DNA of 64,000 bases from Myxococcales bacterium (GCA_016717005.1 JADJUF010000024.1:1-64000); one strand, 5' to 3'; numbered from the stretch's first letter, positions 9,306-22,628 are shown. Numbers and translations are program-made. Notes: generated from the sequence alone by a model not told the origin.

Positions 9306-9311
9306 AGTGTA
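9306..9311 (-). promoter_or_regulatory. -10 element of the ECF sigma gene (leaderless type)
   Basis: TACACT on the minus strand with a 6-nt gap to the ATG. A GC palindrome at about 9333-9357 lies between this box and the end of ald. It could act as a terminator stem for ald, but no T-run follows it. Confidence 0.5.
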
Positions 9312-9364
9312 CCGACCCCACCCGCCGCCGCATTCCCGGGAACTCGCCCCGGGACTTCAGATGG

Positions 9365-10471
<1,107 letters not shown>

Positions 10472-10640
10472 GTGGCGCGAACTATCGAGCCGGCGCCGCG
10501 TCGGAGTCAATGGCGCCGCCCGAGGACGCGCAGGCGATCACCGCGATCATTTCGCGCTGCGATGCGTCATGGCGGCGCCCGTGGCAACGTGTCGCTGACG
10601 ACAGTCCCGATCCGCGCTGGCGTGACCGACCGCGCCGCGG

Positions 10641-12977
10641 TCAGCCGTCGCCGAAGGCCCAGCCGAAGCCGGTGCCGAACTGGGCCTGGTCGACCGCGGG
10701 CGTCAGCGCGTCGATCCGCGCCTGGGTCGCCGCGTCGACGGCGGCGCCGCGGCTGCGGAGCTGCTGGGCGGCGTTGACGCGTCGGGCCTCGCTCTGACGC
10801 TCGTCGGCGAGGAGGTCCGCCAGCGCCCGGTCGACGACCGCGCCGCCGTTGTACGACGCGCCGATCGCGGCCTGGGCGACCTGGTCGTCGGGATCGCGCA
10901 TCAGCTGGGTCAGCGCGCTCTCGGCGCGCGGGTCGTCGAGCTGCGCCAGCGGCCACATCGCCGCGGCCCGGGCCTCGGGCGCGCCGGCGCGGGTCGCCGC
11001 GAGGATCGCGTCGGTCGCCGCGGCGGTGCCGAGCTGCCCCAGGGACGACAGCGCCGCGCCGCGCACCTGCTGATCGGGGTCGCGCGCGAGCGTGAGCAGG
11101 AGCTCGGCGCCGTGCGCGTCGCCGCCTTGGGCCAGGGCCTGGGCCGCGGCGGCGCGCACCTGGCTGTCGCTGGCGGTGGCGGCGCGCGCGAGCAGCGCGG
11201 CGCTGTCGGCGTTGCCGCGGTTGGCCAGCGCCCAGACCACGCTGCGGGCGGCGTCGGCGTCGCCGCTGGTGATCGCCGCGAGCGCCAGCTCGGCGCCCTC
11301 GGGCGCGCCGCTCGCGAGCAGCTGGTTGAGGGCCTGACCGCGGACCTGGGGCCCGCCGTCGCGAGCAGCGGCCACCAGCGCCGCGCGGACCTCGGGAGTG
11401 TTGCCGAGCTGCCCGAGCGCGCCGACCGCGGCCTGGGCGACGGCGGCGTCGTGGCTGGTGGCCGCGGCGAGGAGCGCCGCGCGGGCTGGCGCGGTGCCGA
11501 CGCGGGCCAGCGTCCAGACCGCGGTGTTGGCCTCGTCGCGACGGCCGGTGGTCATCGCCTCGATCAGCAGCTGGGTCAGCGCCGGATCGTCGGGCCGCGC
11601 CTGGAGCGCCAGGTCGAGCGCCTGGGCGCGGGTCTGGCCGTGAGCGGTGCGCGCCACCTCGATCAGCGCCGTCGCGGCCGCGGGCGTGCCGGCGTCGGCG
11701 AGCGCGCGCAGCGCCGCGTAGCGCGCGGCGCGCGGGCCCTGGTTGGCCAGGTCGATCGCCAGCGCCAGCGCGTCGGGATCGCCCAGGCGCACCAGCTGCG
11801 GCAGCGCCAGATCGCGGTTGCGCGGCCCGCCGTGCCGGACGATCTCGCGCAGCGCGTCGGCGGCGTCATCGCCCTGGAGCTGGAGCAAGGCGGTGACCGC
11901 GGCCGAGGTGTCGACGTCGGTCGCCAGCGCCGCGCCGATCAGCGCCGCGCGGGCGTCGGGGCCGCCGAGCGTCAGCAGCGCTTGCGCGGCGGCGCCGGTG
12001 ACGCTGGGATCGCCGGACTCGATCAGCTCGCCCAGGGCGGTCACGGCGTCGGCGCCGCCGACCTCGCCGAGCGCGGTGATCGCGGCCCACCGCGCCTGGG
12101 GGGCGCCGGTGCGGGCCACGCGCACCAAGAGCGGCAGCGCGCCGTCGCCGCGCGAGCGCGCGAGCGCGCCCACCGCCGCGGCCTGGGTCGCCGGGTCGCT
12201 CTGCTCGGCCAGGGCCGCGAGCGTGGCCAGGAGCTCGGGGTCGTCGATCGGCGGCAGGTGCGCGATCGCCTGGGCCCGGACGTGGCGGTCGTCGGCGCCG
12301 ACCAGCGCGATCAGGTAGCCCTCGGCGGTCGCGGTGGCGATCCGCGCCAGGGCCTCGACCGCGGCGGTGGCGGCGCGGTGATCGTCGCCGCGCGCCAGCT
12401 CGGCCAGGCCGGCGGCCGCGTCGTCGCCGCCCATCTCGCCGAGCGCGTAGATCGCCGAGGTCTGGGCCGGGTCACCGATGGTGCCGGCCACCGCGAGCAG
12501 CGCGGCCCGGGCCTGGTCGCGGCCGGTCGAGCCCAGCGCGACGATCGCGCCGGTGCGCACGCGCGGGCGCTCGTCGTCGAGCAGCGCGACCAGCCGAGCC
12601 AACGCGCGATCGGTGCCGATCTTGCCGATCAGCGTCAGGATCGCCTCGGGGACCCCGGGCCGCCGATCGCCGATCATCGGCGCGAGCGCGTCGACCGCGG
12701 TGTCGGTGCCGACCACCGCGAGCTGCTCGAGCGGCGCCGCGAGCTGGCCGACGGTGCGCGCGGCCTGGACCTGGGCGATCAGCCGCTCCTCCGACAGCCC
12801 GAGCGTGCGCGCGGCGACGCGGATCGGGCGGCGCGGCGTCGGATCGCCGGCGGCCTGGGCGTGGGTGGCGGCCTGGCGGGCGGGGGGCGCGCCGCGGCGC
12901 TGCCAGGCCAGGGTGGTGACGAGGGTCGTGGCCGCGAGGGCGGCGCACGCGAGCTTCCAGCGCGTGTTCGATGGCAC
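10641..12977 (-). CDS. Exported or membrane-anchored HEAT-repeat protein
   Basis: A 778-residue protein with an N-terminal hydrophobic segment (ACAALAATTLVTTLAW) that serves as a signal anchor or signal peptide. About twenty alpha-helical HEAT/PBS-lyase-like repeats follow, each around 31 residues with the pattern (V/A)R..A..ALG.(L/I)G. The GTG at 12977 is chosen because GGGAG lies 5 nt upstream; an earlier GTG at 13019 lacks such a site. Such solenoids usually serve as protein-binding scaffolds and the partner is unknown. Composition is extremely Ala-rich. A role in the periplasm is inferred from the N-terminus only. Confidence 0.8.
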   Translation of the reverse strand: MPSNTRWKLACAALAATTLVTTLAWQRRGAPPARQAATHAQAAGDPTPRRPIRVAARTLGLSEERLIAQVQAARTVGQLAAPLEQLAVVGTDTAVDALAPMIGDRRPGVPEAILTLIGKIGTDRALARLVALLDDERPRVRTGAIVALGSTGRDQARAALLAVAGTIGDPAQTSAIYALGEMGGDDAAAGLAELARGDDHRAATAAVEALARIATATAEGYLIALVGADDRHVRAQAIAHLPPIDDPELLATLAALAEQSDPATQAAAVGALARSRGDGALPLLVRVARTGAPQARWAAITALGEVGGADAVTALGELIESGDPSVTGAAAQALLTLGGPDARAALIGAALATDVDTSAAVTALLQLQGDDAADALREIVRHGGPRNRDLALPQLVRLGDPDALALAIDLANQGPRAARYAALRALADAGTPAAATALIEVARTAHGQTRAQALDLALQARPDDPALTQLLIEAMTTGRRDEANTAVWTLARVGTAPARAALLAAATSHDAAVAQAAVGALGQLGNTPEVRAALVAAARDGGPQVRGQALNQLLASGAPEGAELALAAITSGDADAARSVVWALANRGNADSAALLARAATASDSQVRAAAAQALAQGGDAHGAELLLTLARDPDQQVRGAALSSLGQLGTAAATDAILAATRAGAPEARAAAMWPLAQLDDPRAESALTQLMRDPDDQVAQAAIGASYNGGAVVDRALADLLADERQSEARRVNAAQQLRSRGAAVDAATQARIDALTPAVDQAQFGTGFGWAFGDG

Positions 12978-13047
12978 GGTGACTCCCAAGGAGGAATGCC
13001 CAGGGAGTGTCAGACGCACGACCCGAGGTGTCGGTCTGATCGACCGG

Positions 13048-13476
13048 TCACCACTCGCCGACGTTGGCCATCGTCGACCACGGCTCCCGCGGCGCCAGGG
13101 CGTCGCCGCGCTGGAGCAGCTCGACCGAGATCAGGTCGGGCGAGCGCACGAACGCCATGCGGCCGTCGCGGGGCGGGCGGCTGATGACGTAGCCGAGGTC
13201 GCGCAGGTGCTGGCAGGCGGCGTAGATGTCGTCGACCTCGTACGCGAGGTGGCCGAAGTTGCGGCCGCCGGGGTAGGGCTCGACCTGATCCCAGTTGTGC
13301 GTGAGCTCGACCTGCGGGCCGTCGTCCTCGGTCGGGTCGGCGCTGAGGAACACCAGCGTGAAGCGGCCGGCCTCGTAGTCGCGGCGCCGGACCTCGCGCA
13401 GGCCCAGGCCCTCGCAGAAGAAGCGCAAGGTCGCCGTGAGATCGCGCACGCGGATCATGGTGTGCAGGTAGCGCAT
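13048..13476 (-). CDS. gloA: Lactoylglutathione lyase (glyoxalase I)
   Basis: A 142-residue vicinal-oxygen-chelate enzyme that isomerises the hemithioacetal of methylglyoxal and glutathione to S-lactoylglutathione. The metal ligands fall where expected for GloA: H5, E57, H76 and E119. Family motifs RVRDLTATLRFF, GLGLREVRR and GRNFGHLAYEVDDIY are visible. The ATG start gives the normal length. It is divergent from the glycine-rich lipoprotein gene 38 nt away, so the promoter regions overlap. Confidence 0.93.
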   Translation of the reverse strand: MRYLHTMIRVRDLTATLRFFCEGLGLREVRRRDYEAGRFTLVFLSADPTEDDGPQVELTHNWDQVEPYPGGRNFGHLAYEVDDIYAACQHLRDLGYVISRPPRDGRMAFVRSPDLISVELLQRGDALAPREPWSTMANVGEW

Positions 13477-13501
13477 GCGTGCAGTCTGGCACGGGCCCGC
13501 A

Positions 13502-13507
13502 TACAGT
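13502..13507 (+). promoter_or_regulatory. -10 element of the lipoprotein gene (leaderless type)
   Basis: TACAGT followed by CGACGG and then ATG (6-nt gap). The same CGACGG spacer precedes the GTG of the HD-GYP gene. Confidence 0.6.
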
Positions 13508-13513
13508 CGACGG

Positions 13514-14869
13514 ATGCGCCGAGCGCTCGCCGCAGGCCTGCCGGTGATGGTGCTCGGGTGCGCGGAGCCCGCGCCGCCGCAGGTGCGCGCGCACTACCAG
13601 GTCGAGCTGGTCGAGGGCCAGGGCTGCGCCGCGGATGGCTGCGCCGCGCGTTGCGACGCCAGCGGCTGCACCGACGGCCGTCGGCCGGCGCTGCTGGTGC
13701 TCGACACCAGCGCGCGCATCGACGAGGTCCGCGCGGCGATCGCCGGCGTCGACGTGCCGGTGACCGTCGACGTGCTGGCGCGGACGACCGGCGCGGTCGA
13801 CCGCACGGCGGTCGCGGTCCGGATCCCGGTGTCGACGGCGCTGGCGCCCGCGCGCTACCCGCTGGTCGTGACGCTCACCGCCGGCGGCGACGCGACGACG
13901 GTCGAGCTGGTCGCCGAGGGCCTGGGCGAGCTGGTGCTCGGGTCGGTGAACCCGTGGACCCAGGGGCGCTACGCCAGCGCGATCGTCCCGACGGCGATCG
14001 TGGCCGGGTTCGGCAGCGATGAGCCGATCGTCATCGAGACCACCAGCGACATCGTGCTGGCCGGCGTCGTGTCCGCCGACGCCACCGCCGCGCGGCCAGG
14101 TCCCGGCGGCTGCCGCGCGCTGGCCGGGCTCGAGCGCCCGTGCGGCGACGGCGACGGCGGCGGCTCGGCGACCGACGCCGGCGGTGGCGGCGGCTTCGGC
14201 ACGGCGGGCGCCGGCGCGCTCGGCGGCGCCGCGACCGGGACCCCGACGCTGGTGCCGCTGGGGCCGGGCCGGTTGCCGGCGGACGACAACCGCGGCCACG
14301 CCGGCGGCGCGCACGGCGCCGCGCTCGGCGGCCACGGCGGCGGCTCGGTGCTGCTGGCGGCGTCGGGGCGGATCGGCTTCGGCCAGTTCGCGCGGGTGAC
14401 CGCGCGCGGCGGCGAGCCGGCGCCCGCGGTGGGCCCCCGGGGCGGCGGCGGCTCCGGCGGCGCGGTGATCCTGCAGGCCCAGGCCGGCTTCGACCTCGTC
14501 GACGCCGCGGCCGAGATCGTCGACGTCCGCGGCGGCCTCGGCGCGGGGCTGGGCCGGGTCCGCCTCGACGGCCCCGAGCCGCGGCCGGCGGCGCCGGCGG
14601 CCTGGCGCGGTCCCAGCTGGCAGGGGGCGCCGCTGGTGCTCGCCGACGGGGCGGCGCTGACGCTCGCGCTCGATCCGCGCCAGGTCGAGCCGATCGAGAT
14701 CGAGATCGGCGAGGACGGCGCGACCGCGACCTGCGCGCCGATCGCGGGCGCGTGCACGTTCACGCCGGCGCTGTCGGTCGGGGTCACGCGGCTGTGCGCG
14801 AAGGCGACCGCCGCGGCCACCGCGGCGTTGCCCGAGAACCGCGCGTGCGTCGACGTCGCGCGGCTGTGA
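13514..14869 (+). CDS. Glycine-rich lipoprotein of unknown function
   Basis: A 451-residue predicted lipoprotein: signal peptide MRRALAAGLPVMVLGC with lipobox V-L-G-C, the Cys being residue 16. The mature part begins with a Cys-containing segment (CAADGCAARCDASGC), then a beta-rich domain, and from about 200 to 340 a glycine-rich region with runs such as GGGGGFGTAG and GPRGGGGSGGAVILQA. This glycine-loop pattern is common in surface proteins of myxobacteria, with no assigned role. The ATG at 13514 is chosen because it gives the signal peptide and has a -10 box 6 nt upstream. The end converges with argJ. Confidence 0.75.
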   Translation: MRRALAAGLPVMVLGCAEPAPPQVRAHYQVELVEGQGCAADGCAARCDASGCTDGRRPALLVLDTSARIDEVRAAIAGVDVPVTVDVLARTTGAVDRTAVAVRIPVSTALAPARYPLVVTLTAGGDATTVELVAEGLGELVLGSVNPWTQGRYASAIVPTAIVAGFGSDEPIVIETTSDIVLAGVVSADATAARPGPGGCRALAGLERPCGDGDGGGSATDAGGGGGFGTAGAGALGGAATGTPTLVPLGPGRLPADDNRGHAGGAHGAALGGHGGGSVLLAASGRIGFGQFARVTARGGEPAPAVGPRGGGGSGGAVILQAQAGFDLVDAAAEIVDVRGGLGAGLGRVRLDGPEPRPAAPAAWRGPSWQGAPLVLADGAALTLALDPRQVEPIEIEIGEDGATATCAPIAGACTFTPALSVGVTRLCAKATAAATAALPENRACVDVARL

Positions 14870-14967
14870 TCGTCGCCCCGCGCGACGACCGGTAGTGGGC
14901 GTTGATCGCGCCTGTGATCGTCGCGCCGGGCCCGCCGGGGGCTACGACCGGTAGTCGGCGTTGATCG
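14864..14967. repeat. Duplicated 3' ends of two convergent genes
   Basis: The last 24 bases of argJ including its stop (14944-14967) recur with one mismatch at 14885-14908. The last bases of the lipoprotein gene with its stop (CTGTGATCGTCGC at 14864) recur at 14912. The two duplications interlock, so both gene tails were copied within about 100 bp. Confidence 0.8.
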
Positions 14968-16120
14968 ACACGTACTCGTGCGACAGGTCGCACGCGAGCA
15001 TGTGGGCGCGCCCGCGGCCGGCGCCGAGGTCGATCGTCAGGGTGTAGCTGGGCGCCTGCATGACCGCGGCGGCGGCGGCCTCGTCGTAGCCGCGCACCGC
15101 CGCGCCGCGCCGGACCACCTCGACGGGGCCGATCCGCAGGCCGAGGCGCGTCGGATCGATCGGCACGCCGGCGTTGCCGATCGCGCACAGCACGCGGCCC
15201 CAGTTGGGATCGCCGCCGGCGATCGCGGTCTTGACCAGCGGCGAGGTGGCGATGCGCCGCGCGACGGCGACGACGGCGCGCTCGCTGGCGGCGCCGCGCA
15301 CGTCGATCGTGACGACGTGGTGCACGCCCTCGCCGTCGCGCATGAGCTGGGTCGCGAGGTCGGCCAGCAGCTCGGTCAGCGCCGCGGCGAACTTCGTGGC
15401 CGCCGCGCCGGTCAGGGGCGCGCCGGCCGTGCCCGACGCCAGCACCGCGAGCATGTCGTTGGTCGAGGTGTCGCCGTCGACCGAGATCGCGTTGTAGGTC
15501 GAGGCCACCGCGCCCCGGGTCGCGCGCGCCAGGGCCGCCGGCGGCAGCGCCGCGTCGGTCGCGACGAACGTCAGCGTCGTGGCCATGTTGGGCGCGATCA
15601 TGCCGGCGCCCTTGGTGCAGCCGACCAGCGTCACGCGCGACCGCCCGATCGTGACCTCGCGGCGCGCGGTCTTGGGGCCGCGGTCGGTGGTGAGGATGGC
15701 CGCGGCGAAGTCGGCGAACCCGTCGGGGGCCAGGGCCGCGCCCGCGGCGGCGATGCCGGCGCGGACCCGCTCGATCGGCAGCGGCTGGCCGATCACCCCG
15801 GTCGACGCGACGAGCACGTCGCCGACCCGGCCGCCGATCGCGGTCGCGGCGGTCGCCGCCATCGTGCGGGCGTGGGCGGCGCCGTCCTTGCCGGTGCAGG
15901 CGTTGGCGTTGCCGCTGTTGACGACGACGCCGCGGACCCGGCCCTTGCCGGCGCGCAGGTGCGCCGCCGACAGCAGCACCGGCGCCGCCTTGACGCGGTT
16001 GCCGGTGAAGACCGCGGCGCACGCGGCCGGCGCGTCGGCGGCGATCAGCCCGACGTCCTTGCCGCCCTTGTTCTTGATGCCGGCGGCGACGCCGGCGAAG
16101 CGAAACCCGGTGACGATCAT
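14942..16120 (-). CDS. argJ: Bifunctional ornithine acetyltransferase / N-acetylglutamate synthase
   Basis: Arginine biosynthesis enzyme that moves the acetyl group from N-acetylornithine to glutamate and, in bifunctional members, also from acetyl-CoA. The 392-residue proenzyme self-cleaves before a Thr nucleophile; here the site is MIAPNMA-T181, within KGAGMIAPNMATTL. Homologues usually read ATML, so the second Thr is a small deviation. Other family blocks are GVVVNSGNANACTG, NAISVDGDTSTND and AIAGGDPNWGR. It lies 33 nt downstream of secA's stop on the same strand but has its own -10 box (TAGCGT, 7 nt before the ATG). Confidence 0.95.
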   Translation of the reverse strand: MIVTGFRFAGVAAGIKNKGGKDVGLIAADAPAACAAVFTGNRVKAAPVLLSAAHLRAGKGRVRGVVVNSGNANACTGKDGAAHARTMAATAATAIGGRVGDVLVASTGVIGQPLPIERVRAGIAAAGAALAPDGFADFAAAILTTDRGPKTARREVTIGRSRVTLVGCTKGAGMIAPNMATTLTFVATDAALPPAALARATRGAVASTYNAISVDGDTSTNDMLAVLASGTAGAPLTGAAATKFAAALTELLADLATQLMRDGEGVHHVVTIDVRGAASERAVVAVARRIATSPLVKTAIAGGDPNWGRVLCAIGNAGVPIDPTRLGLRIGPVEVVRRGAAVRGYDEAAAAAVMQAPSYTLTIDLGAGRGRAHMLACDLSHEYVSINADYRS

Positions 16121-16127
16121 CGCGCGG

Positions 16128-16133
16128 ACGCTA
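16128..16133 (-). promoter_or_regulatory. -10 element of argJ (leaderless type)
   Basis: TAGCGT on the minus strand, 7 nt before the argJ ATG, in the short gap after secA. Confidence 0.45.
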
Positions 16134-16153
16134 CCGCGTCTGCGCGGGCGCCG

Positions 16154-19354
<3,201 letters not shown>

Positions 19355-19544
19355 GGTGCTTCCGATCGTGTTTCGGGCCGACGACGGTCGGTCCAAGGCG
19401 GCGTGTATTAACACGTCGCCGTGGGCGGAAGCTAACCATCCCTCCACTGGCGTCAATCGCTGGAGGCCAGGAAGTTCGCGGACCTACCCGATCGACGAGC
19501 CTCGGCGACCCCCAGTGCCGCGCGGGTGATCGCCCCCGCGCAGC

Positions 19545-20981
19545 TCAGGCCGACGGGACGGTCTGGAGCTCGACAAACTCGAGCAGGCCCTCGACCCCGC
19601 CCTCGCGTCCGTAGCCCGACGACTTCATGCCGCCGAACGGCGCCTCGGGGGTCGGGCCGCTGGCGTTGTTGAGCGCGACGTGCCCGAACCGCAGGGCGGC
19701 GGCCACGCGCGCGCCGCGGGCCGGGTCCGCGGTGAACACGTAGGCCGCCAGGCCGTACTCGGTCGCGTTGGCGGCCGCGACCACCTCGGCCTCGGTCGCG
19801 AACGTGACCAGCGGCACGACCGGGCCGAACACCTCCTCGGTCAAGAGCGCCATCCCCGGCTGGACGTCGGCGAGCACCGTCGGCGCCCGGAACCCGGTGT
19901 CGGGTTGCGCCGGCTCACCGACGACGACGCGCGCGCCGCGGGCGACGGCGTCGCCGACCAGGCGGTCGACCTTGGCCGCGGCGCCGCGATCGATCAGCGG
20001 CCCGACCTGGGTGCCGGGCTCGAGGCCGTGGCCGACCTTGAGCGCGCGCACGCGGGCGGCGATCGCGTGCGTGAAGGCCTCGGCGATCCCGGCCTGGACG
20101 TAGATCCGGTTGGCCGAGACGCAGGTCTGGCCGGCGCAGCGGAACTTGCTCGCCATCAGCTGCTCGACCGCCACGGCCACGTCGGCGTCGTCGAAGACGA
20201 TCAGCGGGGCGTTGCCGCCCAGCTCGAGCGCGAGGCGCTTGACGTGCGGCGCCGCCTGGGACGCGAGCAGCTGGCCGACCCGGGTCGAGCCGGTGAAGCT
20301 GATCACCCGCACCGCCGGGTGCGCGCACAGCGCCGCGCCGATCGCCGGGGCGTCGCCGAACACCAGGTTGACCATGCCGGGTGGCAGGTCGAGGCGGTCG
20401 ATCAGGTGCACCAGCGCCAGCGGCGCCAGCGGCGTCAGCTCGGCCGGCTTGATGACCGCCGGCGCGCCGGCCGCGAGCGCGCCGGCCAGCTTCTTGGCCA
20501 GCATCGCCAGCGGGAAGTTCCACGGCGTGATCAGCCCGGCGACGCCGGCGGGGCGCGCGTACACGGTCCAGGTCAGGCCCCTGGGCCGCTGCGCCAGGGT
20601 GCGCGGGGCCAGGGCGTCGATGCTGTCGGCGGCGACCTGGTAGAAGCCGGCCGCGTACGCGACCTCGCCGCGGGCCTCGGCCAGCGGCTTGCCGTTCTCG
20701 AGCGTGATGATCCGGGCCAGCTCGTCCTGGTGCGCGAGCTGCGCCGCCGCGATCGCGCGGAGCCAGCCGGCCCGGGTCTCGAGGCTGGCGGGCGGCGCGG
20801 CCAGGACGGTGGCCGCCGCGGCGATCGCGGCGTCGGTGTCGGCGGCGCCGTAGCTCGGCAGCTCGGCCAGCGGCTCGCCGGTCGCGGGATCGTGGACGAC
20901 GAAGCGCGGCCCAGCGTGCGGCGGGAGGAACGCGCCGGCGACGTAGCCGGTGCGGTGTTCGAGCAGCGGGGACTGGATCAC
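19545..20981 (-). CDS. NAD(P)-dependent aldehyde dehydrogenase, succinate-semialdehyde type
   Basis: A 478-residue class I aldehyde dehydrogenase, oxidising an aldehyde to the acid through a thioester. The catalytic residues are visible: N155 in TPWNFPLAM, E253 in LELGGNAP and C287 in GQTCVSANR. The pattern ITPWNFPLAMLAKKLAGAL together with RCAGQTCVSANRIYVQ and a C-terminal FGGMKSSGYGREGG is typical of GabD-type succinate-semialdehyde dehydrogenases, but related subfamilies share it, so the substrate is a guess. The gene stands alone between secA and a small hypothetical gene. The 190 bases upstream of secA hold only a short AT-rich patch (around 19405-19412). Confidence 0.9.
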   Translation of the reverse strand: MIQSPLLEHRTGYVAGAFLPPHAGPRFVVHDPATGEPLAELPSYGAADTDAAIAAAATVLAAPPASLETRAGWLRAIAAAQLAHQDELARIITLENGKPLAEARGEVAYAAGFYQVAADSIDALAPRTLAQRPRGLTWTVYARPAGVAGLITPWNFPLAMLAKKLAGALAAGAPAVIKPAELTPLAPLALVHLIDRLDLPPGMVNLVFGDAPAIGAALCAHPAVRVISFTGSTRVGQLLASQAAPHVKRLALELGGNAPLIVFDDADVAVAVEQLMASKFRCAGQTCVSANRIYVQAGIAEAFTHAIAARVRALKVGHGLEPGTQVGPLIDRGAAAKVDRLVGDAVARGARVVVGEPAQPDTGFRAPTVLADVQPGMALLTEEVFGPVVPLVTFATEAEVVAAANATEYGLAAYVFTADPARGARVAAALRFGHVALNNASGPTPEAPFGGMKSSGYGREGGVEGLLEFVELQTVPSA

Positions 20982-21053
20982 AGGCTTGGCTCCGTTGCGG
21001 CGCTCACGATCTCACGGTCCGCGCCCTGCGGCACGGTGACCGCCGCCCGAGGC

Positions 21054-21494
21054 TCAGGCCAGGTGGAACGAGCGGACGAACGCGACCGACTGCCCGCGCA
21101 CGTCGAAGCGCGTGATCGCGTTGCCGATCACCAGGCCGCCCTCGTCGGTGATCTGCCCGGGCAGCTCGGTCCACGTGCGGACCGGATCGAGCCAGCGGAT
21201 GTCCTTCTGCCCGGCGAACGCGTAGCGGGCGCCGTCGTCGCCCTCGAACTCGAACCGGTAGCGGATGACCCGACGGATCCACGGGCGCAGCTCCATCGTG
21301 CCGCGCAGCGGGCGCTGGGTCGCCAGGCCGTCGCCGTCGACGGTGCCGGTGATCTCCACCAGCCGCGACCGCCCGAACGCCGCCAGCGAGTCGGTGCTGG
21401 CGCGCACCGAGAACTCGAACCGGCCGCCGCCGCGGCCGCCGTCGCACCGCGTCCAGTTGCCCCGCATCGTCTCGGCGAACCCGAAGCCAGCCAT
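21054..21494 (-). CDS. Small beta-rich protein of unknown function
   Basis: A 146-residue protein with no family I can name. It begins MAGFGFAETMRGNW and alternates predicted strands (FEFSVRA, LVEITGTVDGDGLAT, YRFEFEGDDG, YAFAGQKDIRWLD), as in lipocalin-like barrels. No signal peptide or Cys motif is visible. The FxETMRG opening vaguely recalls segments attached to GMC-type oxidoreductases, but I would not name it on that. The ATG is supported by a -10 box (TACAGT) exactly 6 nt upstream. Confidence 0.7.
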   Translation of the reverse strand: MAGFGFAETMRGNWTRCDGGRGGGRFEFSVRASTDSLAAFGRSRLVEITGTVDGDGLATQRPLRGTMELRPWIRRVIRYRFEFEGDDGARYAFAGQKDIRWLDPVRTWTELPGQITDEGGLVIGNAITRFDVRGQSVAFVRSFHLA

Positions 21495-21500
21495 GGGCGG

Positions 21501-21506
21501 ACTGTA
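21501..21506 (-). promoter_or_regulatory. -10 element of the 146-aa gene (leaderless type)
   Basis: TACAGT on the minus strand, 6 nt before the ATG at 21494. Confidence 0.55.
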
Positions 21507-21511
21507 CTCCG

Positions 21512-21549
21512 AAAAACGTCGACGGGGCCGACCTCGCGGTCGACCCCGT
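21512..21549 (-). terminator. Hairpin with U-run downstream of the Cys-rich lipoprotein gene
   Basis: On the minus strand ACGGGGTCGACC and GGTCGGCCCCGT pair over 12 bp around a GCGA loop. One pair is a U-G wobble that is good only in minus-strand RNA. Five Ts follow 5 nt after the stem, just before the promoter of the next gene. It is weaker than a textbook terminator because of that 5-nt gap. Confidence 0.5.
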
Positions 21550-21634
21550 TCACCACCGTCTCACCGCCCCAGCCAGGCTTCAGGTCCCGAGTTCTGCGAA
21601 TCCGCCACCACGCTGAACGTGCCGGGCCGTTTCA

Positions 21635-21695
21635 GGCGGGGGCCCCATCTTCGCGCAGCGAACGATGGGGGAGGAGCTTTGCGAAAGCTCCTCCC
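21635..21695. repeat. Two-hairpin repeat, copy A
   Basis: One of three related elements. Read on the minus strand just after the stop of the Cys-rich lipoprotein gene, a perfect 12-bp stem with a 3-nt loop (21669-21680 with 21684-21695) is followed by CCCCATCG, a second stem around GCAGCGAA, then GGGGCCCCCGCC. The flanks and core match copy C at 47172-47230 while the stem bases differ in a paired manner. No T-run follows, so it is not an ordinary terminator. Confidence 0.8.
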
Positions 21696-21705
21696 AGAAA
21701 AACGC

Positions 21706-22569
21706 TCAGTTCGTCGCGCAGTGGTCGAACGTGAAGGTCTCGCAGGTGCAGCCGCTCGAGCCCATGGTGCACGCGGTGCCGTCGGGGTTCGTGCAGTTCT
21801 GGCCGCTGTACACCGCGCCGCAGTCGCCGCGGCCGAGGCACTGGCTCTCGGTGTTGATGACCGCGCAGACCGGGGCGCCGGTGCAGCTCGCGAGCGGGGT
21901 GCAGGCGCCGGTGTAGCAACCCTCGTCGATCAGCGGCACCTGGCCGGCGGGGCAGGTCGGGGCGCCGAAGGTGCAGGTCACCGGGCCGTCGCAGGTCGGG
22001 GTCGGGATCGGCGCGCCGGGGACGCAGGTCGAGCGCGGGCCATCGCAGTGCTGGTCGGCCGGGCAGTCGGCGTCGCTGACGCAGATGTTCGACTCCTCGC
22101 ACTGGCCGCCGGCGCAGTAGCAGCCGGCCGCGCAGTCGCTGTCGCTGTTGCAGGTCGGCTGGTCGACGATGCAGGTGCCGTCGGCCGAGCACACGGTGCC
22201 GAACGGGCAGCCGGTCTCGAAGCATGAGCCGCCGCAGGTGCGGGTCTCGGTGCCGGCGGGGACGCACGAGCTCGAGCAGTCGCAGGTCATGCCCGCGCCG
22301 CAGTCGGCGTCGGTGCCGCAGAAGCCGGCCTCGTTGCAGGTGCCGGTGCTGTCATCGCAGTAGCAGCCCGCGGCGCACTGGTCGTCGGTGGTGCAGTAGT
22401 AGCCGTCGCCGCCGCCCGGGACGCAGACCGCGTTGCCCCAGTCGTCGTAGCTCTCGTAGGTGCCCGGCGGGCAGTCGCTACCGCCGTGATGCTCGTCGCC
22501 AAAGTAGAGGGTACAGCCCGAGAGGGAGGAGGCCACGACGAGGCCGAGGCAGGCGAGCAGCTTGTTCAT
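21706..22569 (-). CDS. Cysteine-rich lipoprotein
   Basis: A 287-residue predicted lipoprotein. The signal peptide MNKLLACLGLVVASSLSGC ends in the lipobox L-S-G-C. The mature part has more than 35 Cys in short repeats of the type C(S/T)D(A/S)DC, CYCDDSTGTC and CVSDADCPADQHC, as in small disulphide-rich EGF- or DUF-type modules common in myxobacterial surface proteins. The ATG is supported by GGAG 8 nt upstream. A sigma-54-like promoter sits about 60-75 nt further up. No catalytic motif is visible; adhesion or surface structure is only a guess. Confidence 0.8.
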   Translation of the reverse strand: MNKLLACLGLVVASSLSGCTLYFGDEHHGGSDCPPGTYESYDDWGNAVCVPGGGDGYYCTTDDQCAAGCYCDDSTGTCNEAGFCGTDADCGAGMTCDCSSSCVPAGTETRTCGGSCFETGCPFGTVCSADGTCIVDQPTCNSDSDCAAGCYCAGGQCEESNICVSDADCPADQHCDGPRSTCVPGAPIPTPTCDGPVTCTFGAPTCPAGQVPLIDEGCYTGACTPLASCTGAPVCAVINTESQCLGRGDCGAVYSGQNCTNPDGTACTMGSSGCTCETFTFDHCATN

Positions 22570-22628
22570 GACAGCATCTCCAGAGACGGTGAGCGGTGGG
22601 GGAGCGAGGTGACGATGAGTCGCTGACA

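Noticed and set aside
13486..13501. Sigma-54 promoter (TGGCAC...CCGCA) before the Gly-rich lipoprotein
   Set aside because: The spacing between GG and GC is one base short, and a better -10 box lies at the right distance.
21669..21695. Perfect 12-bp hairpin as an intrinsic terminator
   Set aside because: Neither strand has a T-run after the stem, and its flanks match the repeat family at 47 kb, so I list it as a repeat.
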